Positions 22,808 through 36,500 of a DNA stretch of 64,000 bases are shown in pieces. Within the stretch, counting starts at the first letter, position 1. Every line of letters starts with the position of its first letter. The position numbers were made by a program, and so were the translations under genes. This DNA comes from Halichoerus grypus (lineage: Eukaryota; Chordata; Mammalia; Carnivora; Phocidae), in NCBI RefSeq assembly GCF_964656455.1, contig NC_135719.1:134973284-135037283 (forward strand), in the 5' to 3' direction. The notes under the pieces were generated by a model. It did not search any database. It was given only the letters and a program-made list of their open reading frames with translations, and was not told the DNA's origin.

Positions 22808-24784
22808 AATCTGAACAAACTTCGAAGCAATCAGGCTTTCCTCATTTCCTTAACTGTGGCCCCTTTGGAATTAAATGATGCTCTTTTTGGTCAGCTTGTA
22901 CAGAACTATTGATTTTGCATTCCCTAATTAACTACTTCCATTTTTCTTAGCCATATATGTAGATGAAATACCCACAAAGTGGAAACAGTGATTTTAAACT
23001 CTGCCCCTTAGTGTCTTGCCTTGTGGAGAAATGACACAAATTGTTAGTTTCCACTTCTAAAAAGACAAGAGCTACATCTTAACTTCTTTTTATAAAACTT
23101 TTTTTCAAAAATTGAGAATAAAGCTAATAAGCTAATGTAAGCATATAATTAAGATATGTAAATTTATTGTATGTAAATATAAAATTGACAGTTACTCATG
23201 CTTTGGGTATTCTCTTTCAAATACTAAGCACCTGCCATATGCCCAACATGGTTTGGGAGACATAGAAAAAGGTCACAAACGAGTTTCTTGCTGTTGGAAA
23301 AAAAAATAACTTCCTTTCTTAGCCACTAACTCCTCCAGAAATTACTAACAATCTGTATCATAAAGTGGTAAAAAACTTATTCCAGGAAGTATAGAGAAAA
23401 GTTACCATTCCTCTTTTCTTTAATGTGACACCTCCAAGGTCTGTAACAGTTTGTAATTTGCCATTTTCCTAAAATACGAATTTTAATCCTGAGCTGCCAG
23501 GCAAAGGTGGGAAGGATTCACTTTCCCAGTAAATATGAGCAGAGGGTATAATGTGAATGGTGTGTGTTAGTTTAGAGAAGTTTAGAGAAGAGAAAGAACA
23601 TCTTCTACTTTATATTTCGCTATACTGAAACAGACAGGAATAAGTGGGGTGGGCAGTATTTACCCTATCCTTTCCCACTAACGGTCAGAGAACAGCATTA
23701 TATTAAGTGCCACCCCAATGAAAGGAGAGGGTTCGGACCGTCAGCCAAGATACAGCTGGTTTGCTGGTTTGGAGTGAATGTAGCAGGTGTTAGCAGCAAT
23801 GATGAGGGAGGGAACGGGCAGTGGCCAGCAGAGTACAAGTCCTCAGGGGAGGGGACTGAGCACGAGGAAGATCCAACAAGGCTACCAGAGGGAACACATC
23901 TGCATCCCATATGTTTCTGTTTTCCTAGTGTTGCTGCCTTTGAGGGGGATGTGTGCTTTTGAAGTTATATTTTAACATATAATTTCATCTAAAAATACAG
24001 TATAGGGTTGGAATCCATGGATTCAAGAGTTTACATAGATGTCAAGGGTCTACTCTACAAGATTCTACACCTATCTTTCAAACAGCCTTTGACAGGCCAG
24101 TACGCTCACCCATCAAATGGATTTCTCAATTTAATTGAAATGTAATACATCATTGCTTTCACTTTGCAAAATTTACGCAGACACGCATGTTTTTCTGCCA
24201 CAAGCTCAGTTTTAGGAGCCAGAAACGAATTTGTCAACACATTTAGAATGAAAGAATAAATACAAAATACCTCACTCTTAACCCGATGATTAAAAGGAGA
24301 TGTGAAAGAAAAGGTGAAATATGAAAATACATTGTAACTACAGCTGTCAAAGAAAACGATTAAAATGTTGAAAAAAAAATAACAGCATCCTCAAGATTTG
24401 AGATCTAAGTGAGGAATCCTGTATTTCCAAGTGGAGGAAATGGCCTTCGTGCTTTCAGCAAATAACCTGGCTTTCTGTTATTTGTTGAGCAAATTACTGG
24501 GAGCTAAAAAATAAGAGGCATGCAAAATCACCTTACAGCTGACTTGTTCTGCAAAGTTCAGTGCATGTTAGGGGTGAAAGCTGTGCCTGGCAAGGAATAA
24601 GAGAAATTCAGCGGGTTAAAAAAAAAAAAAAAAGGCTGCCACCCACTGCTGCCTATTAAATAAGTATTACAGTATTGGCAATGGCACCAGGGTTTTACTC
24701 AAAGTCAGAGAGAGAAAACAGAATCTTGGCAGATCAAAGCAATAGTGTGCTAAAAATGTAAACACACGTACAGAGATACACATA

Positions 24785-24805
24785 CACACACACACACACA
24801 CACAC
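24785..24805 (+). repeat. (CA)n microsatellite
   Basis: About ten CA units with an imperfect start just upstream. Confidence 0.9.
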
Positions 24806-27800
24806 GAGTATATAATTTTTTTCATTTGTTTCTCTTCAGGCAAATTAGAGTGTGGACTTCCCAGCTAATTACCTTTATCCTGACTCCCAGAGAGCCGACC
24901 ACCTTCTCAATAACTTACAGGTGCCTTATTATTATTTTTTTTCCTGCCGGTTCTGCTCTGTGTTTAAATCAAAAGGGCAGATAACCCATTTGTATCAAAT
25001 TATGCATGACAGTTCGGGGAGCGGGTTATATACTTCTATGAAAGGCACAAAAACCCCAAGCTGTTGCATTTCATTACCCACACCACTCTCCGTTCTGGAG
25101 GCAAGGGCTTTTGTAGTTTTTCAAGATAATTTCTTGCAATTCTGTTTGCCTTATTGTGAAGAATTCAGAGAGCTGTAAACGGATTGGAAAAAGTATGGCT
25201 CCCAAATAGGCTATCGGTTCCTTGAATGTGGAGGAACAGAGAAAAGCAGAAGACAAAGCAACAACAGCAAAAACCAAACCAAACCAAACCACAACAAAAA
25301 ACACAGTATCTGAAACAACTACAGCCATTCTGCAAGTGGTGGAATTGTCTTTTTCTTCACAATTAGCAGTCCCCTTTATATCATATGAGGTTACAGATAG
25401 ATTGATCGGCTAGTGTTGTTGACATCTTCTCCTTTCAGAGTTGGATGCATTACTTCATTTGTTTCTGGGCATCAGACTAACCAGGTTGGGGAGGTAGGGA
25501 GGAAAGCACACAGTTCATGGCAGACAGCTTGGGTTATATGGAAATATACAGTCTCTAGTAGAGCCAGAATTTTGTTTTCCAAAGAAAAGTGTGTGCCCGA
25601 GAAAGCATAGCTTTGCCCCATAATCTCAAAACCTTTATGCTGCCTTCATTCAGCAATTTGATCTGTTATAAAATAGTCTGGTTTGTAAGGGTCAAGGAGA
25701 AGGGCTGCTTGTACTTGGGCCAAAACCAGGTGCAGATACTTTTCTGGTCTTGGGACACACCCACAGTTGACAGCATTTTGGTCGCCTGGTAAATGTAACA
25801 AATGTGCTTACCCAAATATGGTACATCTTGGCTCCAAAGTCAAGTAGCCATGACGTAACAATAAGAGGTAGAAGAGGCAGCAATGAGTTCTTTACCTTCT
25901 GGGTAATGTCCTGATACATTCCAGATCACTTGATCCCTAGAAACTTCAAGAACAGAAAACTCCTCTATTTTCATGGATTTTTATCTCCCACCCTCTTGGG
26001 AGTGTCTAAGATATCTGCCTCTTCTTGTTCTCCAAGTCTAACTAATGTGATACTTTCAGTGGACCTGGAGGCAGTTCTATGGATTGTGAAGTGGTCAGGT
26101 TCTCTCCCAACTAAATTGTGTCTCAGAGCCACAGGGCTGAGAGAATCCTGAGACAAAACAATAAAAGTATACCTTCCTTCAAAATGACAGCAAAGTAGAT
26201 GGAGAGAAGAGAGCACACTTCAGATCAATAAGTGCATGCCAGGTATTGATGTTTTAGTCATTTGCAGCATCAGCTCTAATTGAAGTCTTTATCTGATTAT
26301 GTTCATTGATAGTCCTCCACTCGTCTCCCAAACTTACCTACTCCTGCACCCGCTGAGCTGGAGAACTAGAAGGGATGTCACTGCCTTTGCAAATTTCACA
26401 TCTTTGATAGTGGTGGTAATGACTGTGATTCCAGTAGGAATGCAATTATTATTTATGTTGACATGTAAAGGAAGTTCCAGAGACTTCTATATGACCTTTC
26501 CTATCAAAACAGACTTGTGGTCCAGGAAGCTAAAGTAGAAGTCTGTCCGTTGCTAAGGACATATTTCAGCTATGCATTCAAGAACTGGGAAAGTAAGCAT
26601 GTGACTATTTGGATCTTACAGGCTCTATTATGATACAAACAAATATTACAATGCCATTTATTACTACCCCTTACAAGTTGTATCTCTGGATCACGGTGAC
26701 TTTCTATATACCTAGCAATTAAAAGCTCAGGGCCATAGGAAAAAAAAATCCATAATTTTCTGAGTTATTTCCCTGTCTCCTTCCTTACGGAGGAAGATTT
26801 ACAGAACTAGCAGTATTTGCAATTGTAACAATAACATCCTCAATGTTATCAGGCTTCTTCTTTATTGAAGAGTCTGTGAGTCCATGAAATAATCTAACAA
26901 TAGAAATTGTGTGAGATGTCACAAGTCCCTACCATGGTTGGTTATAAAAATCAAGTAGGATGTGAGTGGGATCCCATCTGTTTTTGCTCTTCAGCCCCTA
27001 TGATCAATTAAGCACTGTCAAATACCCCTGCAGGTTGCACCATTCAGATTACTATGGCAGACTTCTGCTCTCAAGATGTCCATACTCAATGGTCCTCTGA
27101 AAGTTATACTGTCTGTGCCCTCTGCAACTCTGCTACCTTCGCATTCCCATTCTACCAGGGAGATCATCTCAGCTGCCCCTTCTCCCACCAGCTACTAAAA
27201 TAATTTTTTTAGAAATGCTTGCACTCTCCTCCCCAATGTGTTTCAAAAGGTCTTGGGGTAAGGGTATCTACTAGGTTCTTTGTGAGTCAGTTTGCTTGAG
27301 TGAAGGCCTGAACAAGAAAATTTCACTCATTTATTTTAATCTCCATAGTCTTTGGATTCCTTCCTCTGGAATCTACAAAAGTTTTTGTCATCTCAGTGCT
27401 GTCATGGGACACCGTGCAGTCTGGGTTTTAGCTGCTAATGCAACACATGGGATCTAGAATTTTTGGTAAGTGCACCCATGTGGCTAAAGTCAGCTTAATC
27501 TAAATATTACTGGTTTTTTTTCCTATTCATCAAGTACTCCCATGATCTATTTTAGATACTCATCACAGCATCATAAATTAAATTAACTAACTTTTTGTTA
27601 TGTAAAGCTCTGTTTCCTGGATAAACTGGGAGCTGATTCTAGTTATAGAAATGGAGACAAAGGGATAAAAAGGGGAGGAGTGCTGAGGAAGAAAATTCCT
27701 TTTGTGTTGCATAATACTTCCATCAGCTGAGGAAGGCATAAGTATCTTTAAGGAAGGCAGATGTTCTCTGGGGGACAAAGGCAGTTTAGGGGTGATTGGG

Positions 27801-28086
27801 CATTGCAGTATTGCAAATCCAGTGATTGTGCCCCATCGCTCTGCTTGAGGATCCCATTCTTTTCTGATGAATGTCTTTACTTTCACAGAAGAAATTAAGA
27901 GAGACAGAATTTGACTCATTTTAAAATACAACAACACTTAGGTTTGAACGTGGCATTTAGATTTTCATTATTTTAGTTGTACAGCTGCTAAAAATTAGAG
28001 TTTCTTTATCGTGAGTTCTGGAAAATTCCCAGGTTTTAGTTATTATTATCTTACCCAGTATTCAAGGATCACAGGGTGCCATTATT

Positions 28087-28117
28087 TCTCTCTCTCTCTC
28101 TCTTTTTTTTTTTTTTT
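28087..28117 (+). repeat. (TC)n followed by poly-T
   Basis: About eight TC units run directly into fourteen Ts. It could be the remnant of a minus-strand retroposon tail, but no body is seen. Confidence 0.85.
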
Positions 28118-28551
28118 AACTGTGCAGTGCTATCCCCAGCAGCCGCTACACATTCAATTCTCCACATTTCATGTTCTTCCTACTTTTCTTATAGCAGTGA
28201 CCACATTTTCCTCAAAGCCAACCCTCGATGAGCACTTCATTTCAGACTACCACCAGTGAGAATTTAACTTACTCTTCCATCTAATATCCCTGCTCTGAAT
28301 AGTAAATGAATTTTCACTTAGCCAGGTAACAAATACCCGATTATCTGATTTCCCTGAAGTTTTCTTGCCCACAACTCACACCCTGTGATGATTTCTATAC
28401 CAATCAGGGTTCTGTAATGATGAAATCAGAAACAGACTCATGCTAATTTGAACAGGAAAGGTTTTTTAGGATAGAACTGAGATAGGTCACAGAATCCCTT
28501 GGAAGATTGAAGAACCAATATCAGAAATTGAGAAAGAAACTAGAGGTGTTA

Positions 28552-28672
28552 GATGTAGGAGGACCAACTCATCCTGGTTTGTCTGGGACTCTCCCAGTTT
28601 TAGCCCTGAATGTCCCATGTCCAGGGAAATCCCTCAGTCCTAGGCAAACTGGAAAGAGTGGTCACTCTACCT
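28552..28672. mobile_element. Small palindromic MITE-like DNA element
   Basis: The left part GACCAACTCATCCTGGTTTG and following GTCTGGGACT are the near-complement of the right part AGTCCTAGGCAAACTGGAAA and following GAGTGGTCACT. The arms are about 29 bases each, around a GC-rich centre. Overall this matches a widespread old mammalian inverted-repeat element. It has no coding capacity. I cannot name the family with certainty. Confidence 0.6.
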
Positions 28673-28679
28673 GGAGTGC

Positions 28680-31350
28680 TGCAGTAACCCTTCAAGTCAT
28701 GCCACAGGAGCAGCCTGGTTATTGGTACAGTGCCATTGACATTGGATCTTGGAAACGATCAATGATTCTACTGGGACCACTGTCTTGAAATTACCCCACT
28801 ACAAAAATTCTAAATAGTTCCGATAAATCTTTGTTTTTGGCAACAGGCTGCAGATTCATTATTCATGTCCAGATCATCTGTTTTGGTCTCTTACCTGACC
28901 CTACTAACCGCCAAAAGTCAGCTTTCGCGGGATTTTGGGCTTCACATGGAGGCTTAGCGCTCAGATTCTATTAGGACTTTTATGAGGCTAGGTAGACACA
29001 TTAAAAAAAAAGGGGGAGGGACAAATTGCATTAGAACACTAAGTAAAAAATAAGATGGGTCAAAGATGGAAAAAAATAATGCTGGTGTCATAAAAAACTC
29101 ATGCAAGAAGGTGATATGTAAAAAAAGCATCAGAATATGAGGAAACTTTACACATTAGTTTGTTACACAGCTATGGGAGCTGACAACATACTTATATTAC
29201 ATGTGATAATGAGCACAAGGATGGACTGACTGAGCATTTACCACCCAAAGCAAATTCCACAAAGGATCAGAATGTGAGGTGCTCAAACATAGATCGTTGA
29301 CATCTTGGGTCCACTTATTTTGCCAGCATTTAGTAGTTATTTTCAATGAATATTGCTTAAATATTTAAGGGAAAGTAGAATACAAAATTAAAATTAAATT
29401 AGAAATAAGATAGCCTGTGTAATTTTTTTGAAATATGGAATCTGAATTCGAATTAGACGGTGTTAGAGGCAAACATACAAAATTGCCAAACAGCTTGAAA
29501 ACACTCCAGTCTCAGTTCCATGGAGATCTGTCTCCACCATATTGTGTACATATGTTTTCCCTTCTTTGACATTCAGTTGTCACATGGTGCTAGAAGACTG
29601 GACAGGAAAATTTAAAAAGTTATTGAAAGCCTTTTTGTTCTTTCACAACTTCTAATTAGTTTTTGTGGAGTTATTATGCTACTGGTCAGACTGAATGAAT
29701 TGTGGGTTATGATCAATAACCTCTTTAAATTGCTTAGTTATAATGTACTTCATAAATTGAAATATGATAATGATTGTGACACAAACAGTATCTTCGAAAA
29801 CTCAGACAAAAATACTTATACTCCATCTTCATATATTCCATTTCTAAGACATTTATGTTGTTGACTTCAGGGGAAAATTGTGTAAATATAACAACAAAAG
29901 TGGCATACAGGGTTGTAATGAAAATAAAATCTATAGCTATATATGTCAGTCTTTAAATTCCAAAAGTGGGCATTTTAAAAAAATTGCATTAAGGTACAAT
30001 ATAACATTTATTCAATTTTAACGAAATAAGCTTCTTCAATCATGAAATCAGAAGGAATATTAATAGAACAAAGATGACCTAATGACTTTAAATCTTAGAC
30101 TTTCCAACTTGGTGAATTTTGTAATGGGAGTCTAATAATCACAGCTCAACATTTTCAACCATAGAGTCCAGGTCAGAAAAGATTGCTCTATAATCTTTTC
30201 AAACATTCATATAGATGTTTATTAGATCTTTTAGTTGTCATGGCCACTGTGTTCTCTGTCGCTGACCTCCAGCATATATCTGAGAGATGTAGGTGAAATT
30301 TTGTTATAAATTGGCTTCAACCTTTGCCTGGGAGGACCAAAGGTGTTTATAAATAGATGTTCTACAGGGGCCTCCTGCACTGAGCTCCAGAAGAATGTGC
30401 ATTTATTATCTCACTCACTGTGTGCATTATTAAATGAAATACTGGAGAGGAGTGTAAGACATCAAGTATATGGCAGAGCCATTAATAGACCAACAGCACA
30501 GGCCACATTTCTTTTTCATCAAATCTGACAGTTTTAGTGTCTACAATATCATGGCCTACTTTAAAAGAGTTACACCTATTCAGGCTGAATTAAAGTTTAC
30601 AAATATCAAAGTGTAACCCATCAACTGGTAAATACCCATCATCAGTCAACCAATTAATATGCTGTACCTATTTGGACACATCCACTTTCACTTGAGTGTT
30701 TCCCGCTTTTTAACTGAGGAATCAATATAGCTCCTTGATGTGGTAAAAATACTAATGAGGAAAGCAAAATATGATAGGCTGAATGTTTTTGCTCCATAAA
30801 TCCTAAGAGACATTTCTAAATTAATTTTAAAATATTCAGTATAATAATGGTTGAATGTTTACTAGATGATGTTTCAGGTTAATTTTGTGAGCTTATCTTG
30901 TTTTCTGTGAAAATTCAGATTCATTTTACTTTCATGTGAAAATAAACAGTCTGTTTTAGAATGATTATGTGGGCAAAAACATACAAAAAAATAAAATGTA
31001 GCTATGGAAAATAATTGCTAGTGTTTGTTTTACTTTAGCAGGCTTAGCATGAGGAGAAAGTAAAGCAAATTGGTCATAGGGAGACTATAATTCATGAAAT
31101 CAGAGTAAAATATATTATTAACTTCCTTTCCATGAACTTATATTTTTGATACCTTACTTTCAGTGAAAACTTTCTATTGGGGCATCTTGGAGACACTCTT
31201 CCTCAACTTTGAGAGTTTTATGAGCATTCTTATTTTGCATTAAAAATCCAATAACGTGTTCCCTAAATCCTAACGTACCATGTAGTCTCTTATTTTAAAG
31301 CATTTGGTTATATTCCCATTCTCCTGACATATAACTTTATATCGGTAGAC
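28680..31350. other. Non-coding stretch, nothing recognised
   Basis: No gene, no clear repeat. Chance open frames only. Confidence 0.5.
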
Positions 31351-31359
31351 AGTATTGGT

Positions 31360-31680
31360 AAGAGGATGTTAGGAGCTAAGAATGACCTCAGGTTAAGAGC
31401 AAGCAAGAAAACAGGAACCTCAGTCCTACAACCACAAGGAACTGAATTCTGCCAACAATAGTGAAATTGAAAGGGTGTTGTGCGCCTCAAATGAATTCAT
31501 CATCCTGCAGCACCCAATTTCAGCATAGTGAGATGGAGCAGGGGACCCAACTAACCAGTGACCAGACTCCTGACCTGAAGTAAATTATGAAATAATACAT
31601 TTGTGTGGTTTTATGCTGCAAAGTTTGTGGTAATTTATTATGCAGTATAGAAAGCTACTACAAAATATACACTCGTCCAT
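31360..31680 (+). repeat. Old LTR fragment, probably MLT1/MST type (ERVL-MaLR)
   Basis: Blocks AACCTCAGTCCTACAACCAC, AAGGAACTGAATTCTGCCAA, a region around GACTCCTGACCTGAAGTAAA and the end TTTGTGGTAATTTATTATGC followed by AGAAAGCTACTAC are typical of the 3' half of an old mammalian LTR. No internal retroviral sequence accompanies it. Assignment is from memory of the pattern. Confidence 0.5.
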
Positions 31681-31725
31681 GTCTCACATATGCATTTTAT
31701 TACTCATTAGAACACCGTTGGCCTA

Positions 31726-31928
31726 GGGGCACCTGGGTGGCTCAGTCGTTAAGCGTCTGCCTTCGGCTCAGGTCATGATCCCAGGGTCCTGGGATTGAGC
31801 CCCGCATCGGGCTCCCTGCTCCGCAGGAAGCCTGCTTCTCTCTCTTCTGCTCCCCCTGCTTGTGTTTCCTTTCTCGCTGTGTCTCTCCCTGTCAAATAAA
31901 TAAATAAAATCTTAAAAAAAAAAAAAAA
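31726..31928 (+). mobile_element. Young CAN-SINE with perfect 18-bp TSD
   Basis: Head GGGGCACCTGGGTGGCTCAG, A-box TGGCTCAGTCG, B-box GGGATTGAGCCCC, CT-rich body and AAATAAATAAATAAAATCTT tail with a 15-base A-run. The TSD TAGAACACCGTTGGCCTA is identical at 31708-31725 and 31929-31946. The perfect TSD and long A-run suggest a recent insertion. Confidence 0.97.
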
Positions 31929-32339
31929 TAGAACACCGTTGGCCTAGACAAGTGCAATAGTAATTGTACTAAGACACCAAGACAAATGCAGTAATAGTTA
32001 TTGTTTTATTTGACTGATTGTCATATACATACCATAGCTGTACACATATTTGCTATTATGTTGTTATGAATACATTGCAAAATACATTTTAACAGCTTGG
32101 TACTTTGAACAATAACTTTCAAATATTTAGATATTTTGTACATAGACCTCCATTTGTTCTCTAGCTCTATATCCTGCCAATGTTAGTGGTGGGCATGTTC
32201 AGTATCCTATCCTAATATTCACACTATTCTTCACTGTTTCTAGGTAGAGGTAGCAGCTCTGTCCTCTGTGCTTCCTCCCAACACTGTTTAAACACCCTGA
32301 TATCATATGAATCATGTATAGCTATAATTTGTCCATTAG

Positions 32340-32470
32340 TGAGTCATTTGTTCCTACAAGATGATGAACTCTTTTAGAACAGACTTTATCTTATTAACTC
32401 CAATCAATAATACCAAGCACAGTGCTTAACACCTGGCAGGTGTTTCATAGATGCATATTTAAATAAAAGG
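32340..32470 (+). repeat. L2 LINE 3' end
   Basis: The order GATGAACTCTTTTAGAACAG, AATACCAAGCACAGTGCTTA, ACACCTGGCAGGTGTTTCAT and then an AT-rich end is the classic L2 3' terminus in decayed form. Confidence 0.7.
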
Positions 32471-33394
32471 TTGGTTAGATTTGACATAAAACTTTTAGTT
32501 TTATCTTAATTGTCAATCTGTCACTCCTTTTCTACTCCCAAATGCTCCAAAACACACATTTAAGATAGAAGTAATCTGTCTTAATAAAGGCCTGAGCTTT
32601 TATTTGCTTGCCAAACATGCTGAACATTTACATCAAATGGTCCAAACCATAGATTGTTGTTACCCTGGAATTTGGTTGTCTGGGGAATATTAAAGAAAAT
32701 GATTATCTCTATTCTTTGAAAATTAACAGTTAATTAATATTTGGTGAGTTTAATTAATTTTCCATAAAACTAAAATTGAGCCTTTGATTATGCTATGAAT
32801 GCTTTCTTGTCAGAAAGAGAAGTTGGAGGATATTAACTAAGTCATGGAACAACCCTATAAAATTGGATTGTGTTGACCAAGCTGCTATTGACCAAGCCAC
32901 CATTGTTCACTGTTATATAATACATATGTATTCATGTACTTATATTTAAAAAAAAAAATCTGGGGAATTTTCTAAGAAAAACAGCAGTCAACAGAAATCT
33001 GCTCTCCCTAAACTGGGTACACTAAGCTATCCATCAAGAGTTGGGTACAATTCCATTATCCTAAATAATCTAGACCCAGAGGAAACCTTCAAAAAGCAGA
33101 GAGAAATAAATACCACTTGGGATAGTAATGGAAAAGATGTTTCCTTTTTTGTCTCAGAGAAATGTGTATGTGGCATTTTCACATAAAGAATCTCAAATGA
33201 ACTTGACAAATGTTTTAACATTGCTTAGAGCTCACATAAATGCATGTAATAATTGTTTGGGGCTAAAATTGTTCTTAACTATTATTAACATTTTGTTGTG
33301 GTTAGTAATAATAGCCATTTATTACAGTAAAATGTCAACAACAAAACCAAAGATATAATGAGGAAAATAAAGATCACTCATGCAACACATGGTA

Positions 33395-33566
33395 TCATAA
33401 TGGTTAAAAACATTGGTATAAGAACTTCTCTGCCTGGGTCCAACACTGTGACCTCAAGCAAATAATTTAAGCTCTTTGTTTCTTCAACATTTAATAAAAA
33501 TAACTCACATAATTATATTACCTTAAGGATTTAAAACATGACCTTACATATAACAATCATTCAGTA
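33395..33566 (+). repeat. MIR SINE
   Basis: Diverged MIR with GCCTGGGTCCAACACTGTGA, CCTCAAGCAAATAATTTAAG and TTTGTTTCTTCAACATTTAA, ending in a CATATAACAATCATTCAGTA tail. Confidence 0.75.
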
Positions 33567-33594
33567 TATTATTATTATTACTATTATTATTATT
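33567..33594 (+). repeat. (ATT)n microsatellite
   Basis: Nine ATT units, with one interruption, directly at the tail of the MIR. Confidence 0.9.
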
Positions 33595-36500
33595 TTGGGA
33601 ATTTAAGAAGAACTATTTTTCTGAATTTAAATCAATAAAAGCTTTTAGACTGTTATTATCTGCATTATTATTGTCAAAATTTGGACTAAATCCCTCTAGA
33701 ACAATTATAGATATTTTTCTATAAAAATTATTTTCTAAAGTGCACAGATTTTATTTTATGATTTTTTTCATATAAAATGCGCATTATCATATCATAGTAA
33801 GCATTTTAATTTTTTTCTTTCATATCTAATTTAATCTTTGGATGTTTAGTCATTACTATTTTGGCACAAATATCACTGAAAGTACGTTTCTCCTATCAGA
33901 ACACTTAGAGCATCATCAAACAACAATCAGTAAGACTTCTAGATTGAATGAAAACTAAACCCAGGATTTTAAATCTGCACACCCCACTTTTTTCAGAATT
34001 CTCATTGAAATACTGAAATGACTATATAAAAATAGAAAAATTGATAGCAGAGCTGGAAATTAAGGAAAGATGACATGTTTAAGCCTGAGGGCCTGAAGAA
34101 TTTGGGAAAGATATTGTTCAGCAGATAGCATTGTAGAAAAGCACATGAGTTACAACAGGAGAAGGAATCAATTCCAGAGCTTGGAGTGAGTGGGAAGAAC
34201 TGGTAAGGCAGAGACAGAAGGGGAGGGGTTACTCATCCTTGGCTGCACATAGATTGCCTGAGGAAGTTTTCAATAATAATCACATTCAGATCTCATTTCA
34301 GAGCAATTAAATCCTCATTTTGGTGGTTGGGGGAACGCTCTACATGTCTTTTTTTTGTGTGTGTGTGTGCAGATTTTCCAGATGATTCTATTTCTATGAG
34401 ATGGTTATGGGTCATTGATCTAGAAACATTAATTAAATATACTTGTGTTTCCTGGGAAGTACAAAGATACCACTACACCAAACCCAGCTGTTACACTCAC
34501 TCTCAACTTAACACTTGTTGGCACAGGCTACATAAAGCTGAAGGCATTGCTAGAAGAGAGTTCATATCTAATAGCAGTACAACTGTGAGAGAAGATAGCG
34601 GAAGGTAAGCTGAGGCTGGGCATTGACACATCAAGTGTTTGTTGTAAAATTTGAAGCTTTTACGACAAATGCTTAAGGAGAAAAAAAGAGATGATGAAAG
34701 ATCAAATATATCAGGCAAAATAATAAATATAAATGTATTAAAAGTTCCCATAATAAAATTCATATAAGAATGAAAAAGAATAATGCCATGTCGTTTATAG
34801 AAGTAAAACAAAATCATTGAAAAAAAGTGTTAAAAGTGAAAGAGAAGATAACAGGCACATGAAAACATAATATCACTAAGAGTTCCAATTCAATATCGAT
34901 GTCAAATGAAATGAAATTCAAAGCAAAAACTACTGAAAAGGACAATGATAAGTCATTTTATATCAATAAAAAATGGAACCTACAAAGAATTGCCAAAACA
35001 TAATATGCTGAATAATGTTGCTTCAAACATATTGCAGAAAAGCCATAGGAAAAACAAGTAGATCTTCAAATTTGAATGAAATATGAAATAGCACTTAAAT
35101 ACTTCTGTCACTCTTTGTATTCTTGACAGATTTTTTCTTAAAAGAAAACACAAATTCCAGATATCTGCAATTAATTTTATTATTGTTTTCATTTATCTAA
35201 TACCCCAGACTTGAATGTTAGCAAAACAAACAGCATTCATAAGAATAAGAGGAATAAATTTGATTGTCAAAATGGATGCTTCATGTGTAAAATTACATTG
35301 AATTATATATTTAAGATAGCAGAGTTAAGTAAATTTTCAAGAAAAATAAATTATATTTAAAATATTCTGCTCTTCTAAACTTGTGTTTTCCAGACTATTT
35401 ATGCCTCATAATTTATATTTTAAATACAAAAAAAGCAAAAATTTAAGTAAATATACTGATTCACTCTCTACTTATAAAATTGTATAAAATCCATCTACTA
35501 GAAAAAGGGGACTGTAGGCTAATGACAGTAATGTTAAAATAAGTCATTAAAATAAAAAAAAACTAAATTTTCAAAATATTTAAAATATGATATTTTAAAG
35601 TAAAACAAAGCAAAACAACACTGGTTTTGACCTTTTCAATTACCATCCATTATAAAGGAACATTTATAAAATAATTCTTTATAAAGAAAAAAATTATAAA
35701 GGAATAGTTGCACCTAGATGAGCCCCTAAGAAGGGACTTTTTATCCTGCCGCTTACAGGCTAAACTCAGGGGTCAGAGTGTTAATGCTTTCCATTTGTGT
35801 TTTTCAGAAGACTATAAAGCCTCTCAGAAATCTTGATAATCACCAAAGCACAGAATAACCTGACATTTTAGTGATAAATAAGCATCTGGATTGTCTAAGT
35901 GAATAGTCTCAAAAAAATTACGCATACCTTAACCTTGTATGAGGAAAGTGTAGTCAAGGATTTCCTGGAAATGTGGGGTCCTTGGAAGTGCTGAGAGGGA
36001 GCATGGTCCAGAAAGGATGGGCCGAGAAGGACACAGAAGACATGGATCTCACTCATTCCTGGGAAGTCAAGGCACTAACTATGGATATCTGTAGCTGATT
36101 AGGTGCCGGATGCTCGAAGGCTGGACTGGATGAACCACTCCTCAGCTGATGCCTGCACAGTCCTCCAATGGAAAGAGGTACAAAGAAGCAGAGTCTGGAG
36201 AGAACATAGGATGGCATAAAAACTGATACCAGAAAAATATGTATTTTCTACTCCTCTTCCTTCTCCCTTCTGACAATACCACCCACTAATTCCAGTAAAA
36301 TTGATCACCCTTAGGGAGATAGGTAAGGGAATTGGAGAAAAAATATGTTAAATTTTATTAATATTTTTGCAAAAATAACTGTAAATTAAACTTAGCATTA
36401 TTAGGTTTCTTAAAATGGCTTGATATTGACTTTTCTACCATTAGTAACATGGAGAATTAATTACATTTACCTACTAGGAAGTTAGGAAAATCATATTTCT

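Larger units (their letters stand above)
22820..28400. other. Mostly single-copy non-coding DNA
   Basis: No gene is supported. Open frames of 60-116 codons (for example 24852-25178 plus and 27587-27937 minus) show no known domain, signal peptide or splice context. There is a (CA)n run at 24785-24805, a (TC)n plus poly-T tract at 28087-28117 and a repeated AAACC stretch near 25275. This is the longest interval in the window free of young transposons. Confidence 0.5.

Noticed and set aside
24852..25178. A 108-codon plus-strand open frame in a transposon-poor region
   Set aside because: No domain, signal peptide or consistent splice context is visible. It contains a T-rich FSCRF stretch typical of chance frames.
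31726..31800. tRNA-like sequence with A- and B-boxes, possible tRNA gene
   Set aside because: It is the tRNA-derived head of a CAN-SINE followed by a CT-rich body and an A-tail with TSD. No cloverleaf is kept. The same applies to every other SINE head here.
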